Shown piece by piece: positions 54,861-64,000 of a DNA stretch of 64,000 bases (its first letter is position 1; the number at the start of each line of letters is the position of its first letter). A model generated the notes under the pieces. It made no database searches. It was given only the letters and a program-made list of their open reading frames with translations, and was not told where the DNA came from. The DNA is from Pegoplata infirma (Eukaryota > Arthropoda > Insecta > Diptera > Anthomyiidae). The stretch covers positions 126,405,347-126,469,346 of the forward strand of contig OY992537.1 in assembly GCA_963921195.1 (NCBI GenBank), read 5' to 3'. The position numbers and the translations under genes are program-made.

Positions 54861-55205
54861 GTGTCATTAACTGTTTGTAGTTTATTTAAAAAGTTTTACG
54901 TTTAGTCGTTTTTAAAAGAAAACACATTTGTTTGATGTTCAGTTTTTATTAATGACTACTTCTGTCCTTTATTTCAAAAATAACACACTAAGAAATAAAG
55001 ACTTTCATTAACAAATAAAGTCATTTATTTTTGTTCTGTAAATAAAAACTACTGATTATTCTTTAAATTTTTAATGATTTGTGTAAGTAATTTTTTTTAA
55101 ATTGTTGGTATTTTTTAATGATATTTTTACCTACACAAGTTGGTTATTTTTTTGTAAAAAAAAAATTCAAAAAATTATTTATAGTAATTAAAAACATATT
55201 TGTAT
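54861..55205. other. AT-rich sequence, nothing recognised
   Basis: AATAAAAACTACTG and ATTTAAAAAG words, no gene. Confidence 0.3.
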
Positions 55206-55278
55206 CTAGTGACTTTGGCACGATGGGTAGAGTGTCTGGCCAGAATGTAGTTGATTGCGGGATCGATTCCGCAAAATT
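55206..55278 (+). pseudogene. tRNA-derived fragment / SINE-head-like sequence
   Basis: TGGCACGATGGG matches the A-box consensus at 10 of 12 positions and GGATCGATTCC matches the B-box at 10 of 11, about 32 bases apart. GGGTAGAG and GATCGATTCC recall 20190-20268. It does not fold into a plausible tRNA. The T-arm GCGGGATCGATTCCGC is well paired. Confidence 0.5.
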
Positions 55279-55504
55279 TTATTAACAATTTTTAAAAATA
55301 TATTTCAATAGAAAATTGTAAAAAATAACCAACGAAATCATTAATTTTTAATAGAAAATTTTGTCAACAGTAAAAAATAAATGTTGATGTTTGTTAAAAC
55401 AAATGAATAATTACTGGGATGGTTTTCAATTATTTATTCACTGGTTTTAAGTGTGTTTTTTATTTGCTTTTGCCTTCAAAATATTTTGAGTGTTTTTCTA
55501 TTCG

Positions 55505-55590
55505 AATATTTTTTAGATTTTGAAACTTTTTCTATACGAAAAATATCTCAGAATCTGAGACTTTTTTACGAAAAATGTCTCAAAAATAAA
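55505..55590. repeat. Remnant of 35-bp satellite (two units)
   Basis: TTCTATACGAAAAATATCTC, AGAATCTGAGAC and ACGAAAAATGTCTC, continuing the variant at 54568-54850. Confidence 0.75.
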
Positions 55591-56184
55591 ACGGATTTTT
55601 CGTGTAAGCGAATTTATTGGCATTTCGGGCTCCCGTGAGGTCGGAGGCCCTGGGAACATGCCCAGTGTGCCCTAATTATTAAAATGGTACTGGCCATGGC
55701 GCCCGGCGATCAACGTTGTAGATTTTTGAAAATTAAAAAAAAATTATACAGTTGTTTTTTATTCGACCTTTCCAATTTAATTATAAAAATAAAATGTTCG
55801 AGCTCGAGGCCTGGATTTTTCATTGATTAAAATTCGTCTTTATTTATTTTAAAAAATATCATTAAAATTATTATTAAAAATATTATTTTAAAAAAATATA
55901 TCTTGCAACACATCATGATGTGCTGAACACGAATTAAAAAAATAAAATAAAATCGGTGGAACGATTTTTGAGATATCGCTATTTGAAATTAAAAAAAAAA
56001 TGTTTTTTCCAATGTTCCATAAGTTAAAAACAAAAAAAAAACTCTAAAATTTCATTCACTCAACCTTTTGGTTAATCTAAAAATATCTTTTAGTTAAACT
56101 AAATTTTAGGCAAATCCGATCATTTAAAGCCGTGGCTCCTTTAGATCAACGTTTTAGATTTTTGGAAAATAAAAACCAAAAAAT
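55591..56184. other. Unassigned sequence with a GC-richer patch
   Basis: 55620-55710 (GGGCTCCCGTGAGGTCGGAG, CATGGCGCCCGGCGATCAACG) is unusually GC-rich for the window. A second GATCAACGTT…AGATTTTTG follows at about 56146. No ORF or RNA assigned. Confidence 0.35.
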
Positions 56185-57066
56185 TAAAAAAAAATACGTT
56201 AGTAGATTTACAAATTTTTTTTGCTAATGCTAGTTAGCTAACTTTTAGCAAATTTTTAGTTGAGATTAGCATGTTAGCAAAAAATTCTTGTAAACTTCAT
56301 TTAGCACATTAGCAATTTTAATTAAACAAACTTTGAACTAATTTCATTTGCTAAATTTGAAATTGAGTTGACAAAATTTTTACAAGATTTTTTGCTAACA
56401 TTAGCAAAAATAAATGGTAAATTTATTTTTATTTTCAGAAAACTTAAAATGGCGCTATCTCGGAAACTAAGCCAGATAGAGCAAAATGGAGGCCATTTCT
56501 GGTTCTTAGAATATCCATAGTATCGTCGGTCCTCTTCACATGTGTGGACCCTAATGGGACCTTACTTTGGATCCAAAAAAGTAAGCATTCCCGAAAATTT
56601 TAAAATGCTCATATCTCGGTAAATATTGCCGACACAACAAAAAGTCCAAAAGAATTTTTGTAGCTTTCAACACGTAGAACAAGACCAAAAGCTCTCCGAG
56701 TAATATTTTTGAAGTAATCGAGTTTTTTAATTCTCAAGACCCCAGTGATCCCCTAAAATCACGTATCTCAAAAACTAAGCAAGGTAGAGCGCAACGGACA
56801 CAAATTTTGGATCAAAAACTATGACGATTTTTAAGGAACTCAACTAGGTCTAGGCCCATCGGGGTCTGGACCTATTGGGTCCGAACCTAATGGGGTCCTC
56901 AAATGTGTATGAACTAAGTTCAAAAAAAAAAAAAATCAGTTAACTAATTATTGGAAAACATTTTTGCTAACTTTAGCAAAAAAATTGTGGGTTCAAAATC
57001 AGCAAATTTTTTTGTAGGTTTACAAGCTTTTTTTGCTAACATTACAGTTTTTTTTTTTTGAGTGTA
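56185..57066. mobile_element. TACACTCAAAAA element, copy 2
   Basis: Same body as copy 1; ends TTTTTTTTTGAGTGTA. The left tip has degraded to AAAAAAAATACGTTAG. Confidence 0.85.
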
Positions 57067-57438
57067 TAAGCAGATATTATTACTTTATCTGTAAATGTTT
57101 TGTCATTGGTTGTTTTTACCGCTTTTTGTAGTTGTATCTACTTCATTTGGTAGTTGGGTAACAATAGTTAAAAATAACAAAATTTTTAATTGTTTTTTCC
57201 GTAAAATATAGTGCACGCCTTTTTCAACTTACAAATGCAGTTGTTTTAACTGTATTTTGTAGTAGATTTTACCGACATAATATTTTGATTGTATTTTCCT
57301 CTTTGTGCTTGAATTGCTTTTAAATAATGTACGAAGAAAAAAAAAAGCGATTAATAAAGAAATATATTTATAAAAATTACATTCCAAAAATTATTTTTTA
57401 ACTTTATTACTTTTAATAATTCTATTATAAGACTCTTA
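57067..57438. other. AT-rich sequence with GTTGTWTYTACC words
   Basis: Loose repeats (TTGTAGTTGTATCTACTTC, GTTGTTTTAACTG) recall 2885-3100. No gene. Confidence 0.35.
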
Positions 57439-57567
57439 CCCCCAGTTTCTGTAATACGAATGTCATTCGTTCGTGTCGAATTTGTGTGCATTTTGTTATT
57501 GTAACAAAAACAAAATACATGCAAATTCATCGCAGACGAATGGCGTTCGTATTACAGAAACTGGGGG
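57439..57567. mobile_element. 129-bp Harbinger-like hairpin MITE (TSD TTA)
   Basis: Tips CCCCCAGTTTCTGTAATACG and CGTATTACAGAAACTGGGGG are perfect inverses, flanked by TTA (57436-57438 and 57568-57570). The TWA duplication fits PIF/Harbinger. Confidence 0.87.
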
Positions 57568-58245
57568 TTATTGTACTGGCGCGCTATCCTTCACTAGAAT
57601 CCAACACGTTTAGAACTATTGTTTAGTTTTTATGGCACTTTTATGCCCCTCACTGTAAACGCTCATATATGAATGCAATTTCATTATACCACATTATGAA
57701 ATTTATATGACAGGCTTAACTCAGACAATCAGCCTAGTTTAGTTTTTGTTTGTAAATTTTTTTTGATCCTTTTCCCCATGTAATCTCACATTTGTAAAAT
57801 TTGTTATAGAGAATGTGTTTGTGTGTTTACAATTTTTGTTAGATTTTCATATCCAAATAGTACCCAGTAACACTTTTTGGAACTTGTTCACACTAGAATA
57901 TGTTTTAGAAATAGATTTTTAAAACTTAATCGAAAAAATTTAATTTTCTTTTAAAGAAAATACATTTTTATAAACATTCACATAAAAAAATAAAATTCCA
58001 ACTAAATTTTCCAATTGTATCAACTCAAAATTCGGTTGCTGCTACTATATTAGGCTGTGACAACCAAATTTTGTAGTTGTCTAACTTTAAACCCAGTTAT
58101 ATCAACCGAATTTAGTCGTTACTACCGATATTCAATTGTGGCAACCCATATGTTAATGGATCAAACAAATTTTGGTTGCATCAACTGAATTTTAGTTGGA
58201 ATTTAGCAAATTTGTTTTCAGTGTGTAGAAAAATTCCATTATTCT
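57568..58245. other. AT-rich sequence with degenerate TTGTGRCAACC words
   Basis: 58020-58200 has GGTTGCTGCTACTATATT, GCTGTGACAACC and TTGTGGCAACCC, the same motif class as 2885-3100. In both places it lies near a 35-bp satellite array. Confidence 0.5.
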
Positions 58246-58249
58246 AATT

Positions 58250-58895
58250 GTAAGAATTTTTCCTATAAAAAAAGTGTAATTCTGTGAATTTTTCCGTTGA
58301 AGACATTTTCCATACATAAAAAGACCTAGATTCTGAGATTTTTTTTTAGATTTTGAGAAATTTTTCGTATAGAAAAGGTCTCTGACTCTAGGAAATTACT
58401 AGTCTCAGATTCTGAGACAATTTTCGTAATTAAAAAGTCTCAGATTCTGAAACACTTTCCGTATAGAACAAGTCTCAGATTCTGAGACATTTTTCGTATA
58501 CAAAAAGACTGAGATTCTCAGACATTTTTCGTAAAGAAAAATTCTCAGATTCTGAGACATTTTTCATATATAAAATTCTTCGATTCTGAGGCATTTTTCG
58601 TTAGAAAAATTTCAGATTCTGAGACATTTTTCGTATACAAAAATTGTCTTATTGTGAGATATTTTCCGTATAGAAAAATCCTGAGATTCTGAAATATTTT
58701 TCATACAAAAAAGTCTTAGAATCTAAGATATTTGTCGTATAAAAAAAGTCTCAGATTCTGAGACAATAATTTGTAAAATTTTCAGATTTTTAGACATTTT
58801 CCTATAGAAAAGTCTCAGATTCTAAGAAATTTACTTTTAGAAATGCTCAGATTCTGAAACCTTTTCCTATAGAAAAGGTCTCATGAAAACTGTTG
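58250..58895. repeat. Decayed 35-bp satellite (TTTTTCGTATAG variant)
   Basis: About 18 irregular units of GTCTCAGATTCTGAGAC plus TTTTCGTATAGAAAAA. The second palindrome is changed to CGTATAG, unlike the CTATAG of 1-2410 and 43850-44835. Confidence 0.9.
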
Positions 58896-59491
58896 CATTC
58901 TGATATATGTTTTAAACCGAAGATCTAAATAAACAGTGTATTCTACAACCGAATATTTGAAAGTTAAAATTTTTGCTGGGTATGTTTGTGGTAGTAGGTT
59001 GTTACGTATAAAAGGCATAGTTTGGTTGTTTTACTTAAACATGGTTGGGGATTAATTATGATATGACTGTGTTTGTAGAATAAACAAAGTACATATCCTA
59101 ACATATGAATATGTCCTTGTATGTGTTGTTGGTATGCGTAGGAATTAAAATTAAATGTAATAATTTTACGAGTAGAATTTTAATATTAAAATTTTTGGAA
59201 TTTGTTATAAATTTTTAAATTAATAAATTAGTTTTAAAACATGCACATAAATATGTGAAGACTAGATATATTTATGTTTTTAGTGGTATCACATATGAAA
59301 GTTGTTACATTTTGGAATCTTTCGATTTTTGGATAAGTCGTTTGTGTTCGGATGGGTTATCCATAAATATTCAATTTCTAAATTTTCATTTATTCACAAC
59401 TGTTCTAGAAGTACAATAATGACATTAAAAAATAATTTTGGTAATTTTTGCAATTATTTCTTAATTTCCCGCTATTGTTTTCCTTTGTACA
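58896..59491. other. AT-rich sequence, nothing recognised
   Basis: A 69-codon frame at 59302-59511 runs into the mini-me and is not credible. Confidence 0.35.
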
Positions 59492-59598
59492 CTTTTATAC
59501 CCTCCAACTAAAGTATGGTGGTATACTCACCTTGTCATTCCGTTTGTAACGCATCAAAATATCGGTCTAGGACCCCATAAAGTGCATATATTTATAAT

Positions 59599-61111
59599 TA
59601 GGGATGAGATTTTCATGCACTAAAAAATCGAAAATATGCGCTTAAAATATGCACTAAAAAATTCAAAATATGCACTAAAAACCCTAACAATATGCACTAA
59701 AAAATAAAATGTGTGCAATAAAATTCTTGTTTTCATTCGAAAATTTTTTAAAAAAAGCAAAAAATAACACCGGGCTTAAATAGTAACATTTAAAACTTTA
59801 TATAAGCAGTAGAGTGTCCCTTATTTTGGAAATGTTGGAAATGGTGAGACGGTACCCCCTCATTTTTTTCCTTTTGACTAAAAAATAACTCAGGAAAAAT
59901 TTTACGCCCCTACGACCACGCCTTCCCTACGCGACGGGGCCTTAAAGAACAGGGCCCTAAAAATAATTTTTCCATACAAACCAAAAAATTTTTTTTTGAT
60001 TTTTAATTTTTTTGTTATTAATTATAATATTACTTGGTTAGCTTATTCACGACAAAAAATTTGATTTTGGTGGGATGAGGCTTTCTTTCATTTAAAGCTT
60101 TTGGGGTCCTACAGTAAAAATTTTTAAAATTTTTTTTTTTTTTTTAGTTTTGACAAGCAACGGTTTTAGTTGTAATGTTGCTTTTAATGATATATATTCA
60201 TAAAAAAATATTATTCATATCTGTGACATCTGGATCGTGTACCGAAAAACATCAAAAATGCATTTTTTACCCATTTTTAGATAACGATAAAGATGTCACA
60301 GATAGGAATAATATTTTTTTATGAAAATATATCATTAAAATCAACAATTCAACTAAAACGGTTGCTTGTCAAAACTAAAAAAAAAATATTTTTTAAAAAA
60401 TTTTTACTGTAGGACCCCAAAAGCTCTAAATTTTTTTTTTCGAAAAATTTTTTAGAACTGAAAGCCTCATCCCACCAAAATCAAATTTTTTGTCATGAAT
60501 AAGCTAACCAAGTAATATTATAATTAATAACAAAAAAATTTAACATCAAAAAAAAATTTTTTTGCTTTGTATGGAAAAATGATTTTTAAGGCCCCGCTCT
60601 TTACGGCCCCGTCGCGTAGGGAAGGCGTGGTCGTAGGGGCGTAAAATTTTTCCTGAGTTATTTTTTAGTCAAAAGGAAAAAAATGAGGGGGTACCGTCTC
60701 AACATTTCCAACATTTCCAAAATAAGGGACACTCTATTAAGCAGGGTTTTTTTTTAGAAATTAGGACAATCTATAAAAAAAATTTAAATGCAAAAAAAAA
60801 ATTTCTTATTTTCAAAATAAATTTTTAACATTTAAATTAGTTTTTTGAAACAAATAAATTTCAATTTGTGTTTTAGCTAATTTATATCAAAATATGCAAA
60901 AATATGCACTTAAAAGTTGGAAATATGCACAAGATATGCACTTACAACCAAAATATGCAAAAATATGCATTTTACCCAAAATATGCAAAAATATGCAACA
61001 ACAAATCGATGCCAATTTAAAGCAAATTTCTTGATTCGGAAAGATAATTGGTCAAAATCGTTTTCAGACTATCGACAAAAAACATGCATTTGCATGGAAA
61101 TCTCATCTCTA
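59599..61111. mobile_element. hAT-type element (8-bp TSD TTTATAAT), holds a foldback
   Basis: Duplications TTTATAAT at 59591-59598 and 61112-61119. Tips TAGGGATGAGATTTTCATGC and (minus strand, right end) TAGAGATGAGATTTCCATGC. Both subterminal regions are packed with AAAATATGCAAAAATATGCA words, possible binding-site repeats. No transposase. Confidence 0.93.
59810..60736. mobile_element. 927-bp near-complete foldback in the hAT (8-bp TSD, one mismatch)
   Basis: Tips TAGAGTGTCCCTTATTTTGG and CCAAAATAAGGGACACTCTA are perfect inverses. Flanks are ATAAGCAG / TTAAGCAG. Pairing continues through GGGGCGTAAAATTTTTCCTG and GACGGGGCCTTAAAG to a small loop (about 60235-60290), so almost the whole element is one hairpin. 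Third level of the nest. No coding frame. Confidence 0.93.
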
Positions 61112-61593
61112 TTTATAATTAGTGATCGATTCTAAGACATTCTAGCGATGTCCGTCCGTCTGTCCGTCTATCCGTCTGTCCATCTGTTTTTTTTACGTGA
61201 TTTTTTGTGTTTTTGTTTACCAAATGCAACATTTTTATGCTACAAGAAGTTCAAAGTCCTGCATTTGGTCCAAAGAATTAGAAAATTCCGTTTTTTCCGG
61301 TCCGCCCCCCTTTTATGGGCGTGGAATAATTTTTTTTTTAATATTGATAAATTTCCATTTCTTTATCGCAAAAAGCATAAGAATGAATTTTTAAACAAAT
61401 AATCGGGAGGAAATTTGCCCCCCAATTACCACTTCCGACCTCCCCCCCAAAACAAAAAAAGAAAACGCCCCTGCAATTTTTTTTTATTTTTTTGCATGTT
61501 GGCGGGTATAAAAGATTCGGCACAGCCGAATTCAACACTCTTACCTGTTTTTTTTGGTTTCCTCTTCCAGAACCAATCGTCGGAACTCCGTAG

Positions 61594-62396
61594 TTTTTTT
61601 ATACCCTCCACTCTAGTTGTAGAGGGTATATATAAGTTTGTCATTCCGTTTGTAACACCTCGAAATATTAGTCTAGGACCCCATAAAGTATATATATTCA
61701 TGATCCTCGATGGATTTTAAGACGATCTAGCGATGTCCATCCGTCTGTCCTTCTGTCCGTCTGACTGCTAAAAAAACACGCTAACTTTTGAATGACTTTA
61801 CGGAGGCTCCTGAAGTTCGGCATATATATTGGGCATTCACCTGGTCAGGTTGGTATTGTAATCCAGCGAAATGGGTCCAGTGATTCAAAAGTTATGAGCA
61901 AAAGACTGAATATCGGCAAGGATTTTTCGTGAATTTACGAGATAAAAAACACGACAAGTTTTAAAAAGCAATTCTGAGGATGCTGAAGCTTGGCATATAA
62001 ATTTATTTCCCCAGGCCCGGTTCGTATTGCATTTCAGCCGAATCGGTCCAGTGGTTCAGTTTCACCTTAAATTCATGTGCTGAAAACCCGTTAAACATGT
62101 TTTAAAAACATTGGTAAGTCACAAAAATAGTTTACAACATATTTTTGTCACTCAAAAATATTTTTACACTAAAACAAAAAAATACACTAGAAAAAAATTT
62201 TACACTCAAAAAAAATCTAGCAAATTATTTTTTTTTTTTCAAAAATTACTTAAAAAAAAGTTTTTTTACACAAAATAAAATATTTCTAATCAAAAATTTA
62301 ATTTTTTTCACGTTAGAAAATTTACTATCACTTAAAAAGGCATTTTGGAGGGTATTCATAGATTCGGACCAGTCGAATTTAACTTTTCTACTTGTT
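61594..62396 (+). mobile_element. mini-me element, variant I
   Basis: TTTTTTTATACCCTCCACTC, TCATGATCCTCGATGG, CTAGCGATGTCCATCCG, GACTGCTAAAAAAACACGC, TGGTCAGGTTGGTATTGTAA, then TTACACTCAAAAAAAATC, GGAGGGTATTCATAGATTCG and TTTTCTACTTG. Uninterrupted counterpart of 3345-4880. Confidence 0.87.
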
Positions 62397-62419
62397 AGTG
62401 TTGAAATTTAATTAACTTC

Positions 62420-63141
62420 TTACACTCAAAAAAATACGTTAGTAGATTTACTAATTTTTTTTTGCTAATGCTAGTTAGCTAACTTATAGCAAATTTTTAG
62501 TTGAGATTAGAATGTTAGCAAAAAATTCTTGTAAACTTTATTTAGCACATTAGCAATTTTAAACAAACTTTGAACTAATTTCTTTTGCTAAATTTGAAAT
62601 TGAGTTGACAACATTTTTACAAGATTTTTTGCTAACATTAGCAAAAATAAATGGTAAATTTTTTTTTATTTTCAGAAAACTTAAAATGGCGCTATCTCGG
62701 AAACTAAGCCAGATAGAGCAAAATAGAGGACATTTTTGGTTCTTAGAATCTCCATACTTTCGCGGGTCCTCTTCACATGTGTGGACCCTAATGGGCCCTA
62801 ACTTTGGATCCAAAAAAGTTAGAATTCCCGAAAATTTTTAAATGCTCATATCTCGGTAAATATTACCGCAAAATAGTCAAAAGCTCTCCGAGTAATATTT
62901 TTGAAGTTATCGAGTTTTCTAATTCTCAAGACCCCAGTGGTCCCCTATAATCACGTATCTCAAAAACTAAGCAAGGTAGAGCGAAACGGACACAAATTTT
63001 GGATCAAAAACTATGACGGTTTTTAAGGAACCCAACTAGGTCTAGGCCCATCGGGGTCTGGACCTATCGGGTCCGAACCCAATGGGGTCCTCAAATGTGT
63101 ATGAACTAAGTCAAAAAAAAAAAATAATTTTTGTTAACTAA
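62420..63141. mobile_element. TACACTCAAAAA element, copy 3 (3' part displaced)
   Basis: TTACACTCAAAAAAATACG and the same body as copies 1 and 2, then broken at GTTAACTAA by the CACTGTGCAACA element. It lacks the middle CGACACAACAAAAAG block. Confidence 0.85.
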
Positions 63142-63341
63142 CACTGTGCAACAAGAAAAATGAGCCTCAATGACTTCAACGCCATATGAAAGTAGACCAT
63201 CAAGTGAACAAAATCACCAGAGGGTTTTTCAAAGTCAGTTCGGATTTCTTTTTTATAGCCCACTGAAGTTTTTATATTTTTATCAAAGGCGTTTGGAAAA
63301 TGTCAAAAATACTATAATAAGAACACATCTGAGCTTCAAAA

Positions 63342-63345
<4 letters not shown>
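63142..63345. mobile_element. CACTGTGCAACA element (left end; interrupted)
   Basis: Tip CACTGTGCAACAAG right after TAA (63139-63141), inside a TACACTCAAAAA copy. TTTTATAGCCCACTGAAG and CAAAGGCGTTTGGAAAA follow, as in the inverse of 12960-13166. It is cut by a LINE at about 63345, so its other end is outside the window or lost. Confidence 0.75.
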
Positions 63346-63382
<37 letters not shown>

Positions 63383-63495
63383 CAATTTTATTTTTTAAAA
63401 AGCATTTGTACATTATTGTATTAAATCTAGCCCCACGAAACCATGCGGTTTTTCTGTAGGAATTATGACTAATTAATTTCATTTAAGTATCACAT

Positions 63496-63860
63496 TCATT
63501 GCGAGTTTAAAAAATGTTTTTTTACTAATTTATTTCTTTTATGTTTATTTTTAATGTTAAATATTTGCACTGGTAACATATTTAAAATTGATGGCAGGGC
63601 TACTGATAGGCTGTTTTTTCCAAAATTGTTCTTAAAACGTTCGACTTTAAATCTTCCTTCTGCTCGACGTCTTGTATTGTGGTTGTGGTCTATAACTTGG
63701 AGATATCTTGAGTCATCAAAAACTCATTTGCAGGTGTCGTATAATAAATACTTTTTACGTTCAGAATAGAAAGCTCTTTCGCGATATCCTTGGTTTGTGG
63801 GAATGTTTGTTTGTTGTTGTTTCTGGCAGTGTTGGAGTTGTTGTTGTTTAAGGCGTTGCT
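63496..63860 (-). pseudogene. C-terminal remnant of a LINE protein
   Basis: On the minus strand, the frame ending at TGA (63496-63498) reads DHNHNTRRRAEGRFKVERF, NNFGKNSLSVALPSILNMLP and a K-rich tail. H-N-x-NTR-x-R and G-x-x-S-x-x-x-x-LP are usual at the end of LINE RT proteins (CR1/Jockey-type). The frame has an internal TGA at 63724-63726. Beyond it the translation is YRERAFYSERKKYLLYD and then Q-rich. The identification is from motif memory only. Confidence 0.5.
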
Positions 63861-64000
63861 GTGCCTGATGTTGTTGTTTTGGCCGGTGTTGATGTTGTGG
63901 CTGGTATTGTTGCTACTACTTGCGTTGTTGTCATTAGTGTTATTAACGATAACGTTGGAGTAGGTAATGTTGTTGCTGTCTGTGTTATTGTTTTCGTTAC
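63790..64000 (-). repeat. CAA/CAR-rich tract (GTTGTT on +)
   Basis: Imperfect GTTGTTGTT / TGTTGCTG runs to the window edge. On the minus strand the relevant frame is Gln-rich. It could be an expanded microsatellite or part of the adjoining protein. Confidence 0.6.

Larger units (their letters stand above)
59492..61549 (+). mobile_element. mini-me element, variant IV, interrupted by a hAT
   Basis: Left part TTTTATACCCTCCAACTAAAG to TTTATAAT. After the hAT it resumes with TAGTGATCGATTCTAAGAC, CTAGCGATGTCCGTCCG, GGCGGGTATAAAAGATTCGG and CACTCTTACCTG. It is split exactly at the (TA)n / core border. Confidence 0.87.
63346..64000 (-). mobile_element. LINE 3' end, minus strand (continues beyond the window)
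   Basis: A run of about 33 T (63346-63378) is the poly(A) tail of a minus-strand element, with AATAAA just upstream (about 63390) and a ~115-bp 3' UTR before the coding remnant. The join to AAAATATG of the CACTGTG element looks like a retrotransposition junction. The other target duplication is outside the window. Confidence 0.6.

Overview
The window looks like gene-poor, AT-rich insect heterochromatin, most probably from a higher fly (Diptera: Brachycera). The best clue is at least nine copies of a dispersed element in which a short core (…GATCGATTTTAAG…CTAGCGAT) sits between a (TA)n tract and a (GTCY)n tract. That is the described layout of dipteran mini-me / DINE-1-like elements. I find no convincing host protein-coding gene. 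Nearly all sequence that can be named is transposon, satellite or foldback DNA, much of it nested.

Layout. 1-2.4 kb: a 35-bp satellite made of two abutting palindromes. 3.3-4.9 kb: a mini-me with a GTGAGTG-rich insert. 5.0-7.3 kb: a hAT-type element (8-bp target duplication) holding a foldback. 7.3-10.6 kb: AT-rich sequence, short dispersed repeats and a low-complexity TTGATGAAAAAAA tract. 10.6-11.9 kb: two mini-me copies. 12.1-13.2 kb: a non-autonomous element with CACAGTGCAACA tips. 14.1-15.1 kb: a hAT holding a mini-me. 16.1-28.0 kb: a deep nest. Here an inverted-repeat element is split by a 7.8-kb element with CCCGAGTAAAAA ends; that is split by a second element of the same family; and that in turn holds a 3.67-kb DNA transposon (22,613-26,278) with ~500-bp terminal inverted repeats and the one clear transposase-like gene (two exons). 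28.1-28.6 kb: a pogo/Tigger-like MITE. 29.96-30.67 kb: a probable solo LTR. 30.5-40.5 kb: a giant palindrome with 162-bp tandem repeats in both arms and insertions found in only one arm. 40.9-42.0 kb: a mini-me with a Harbinger-like insert. 43.5-45.4 kb: a Harbinger-like element carrying a second array of the 35-bp satellite. 46.7-50.5 kb: a GTGAGTG element with a foldback inside, two 366-bp CCC-MITEs (one inserted in the other) and a mini-me. 50.6-53.6 kb: a 5'-truncated, broken LINE interrupted by a hAT MITE. 53.7-63.1 kb: three copies of a ~0.9-kb TACACTCAAAAA element, decayed 35-bp satellite, small MITEs and a three-level nest (mini-me > hAT > foldback). 63.3-64.0 kb: the 3' end of another LINE on the minus strand.

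How the parts relate. The 22.6-26.3 kb transposon has its own gene and tip sequence, and two gene-less elements (12,116-13,166 and 63,142 onward) share nearly the same tip and 3-bp target duplications, so they may be its dependents. The CCCGAGTAAAAA family shows six separate insertions, each with a 2-bp duplication of variable sequence (AA, CG, TG, AA, TA, TT), a regular pattern I cannot match to a superfamily. The giant palindrome and the two-palindrome satellite are the main structures not explained by ordinary transposon insertion. All boundaries were read by eye. Family names rest on motif and target-duplication logic, not on database searches.
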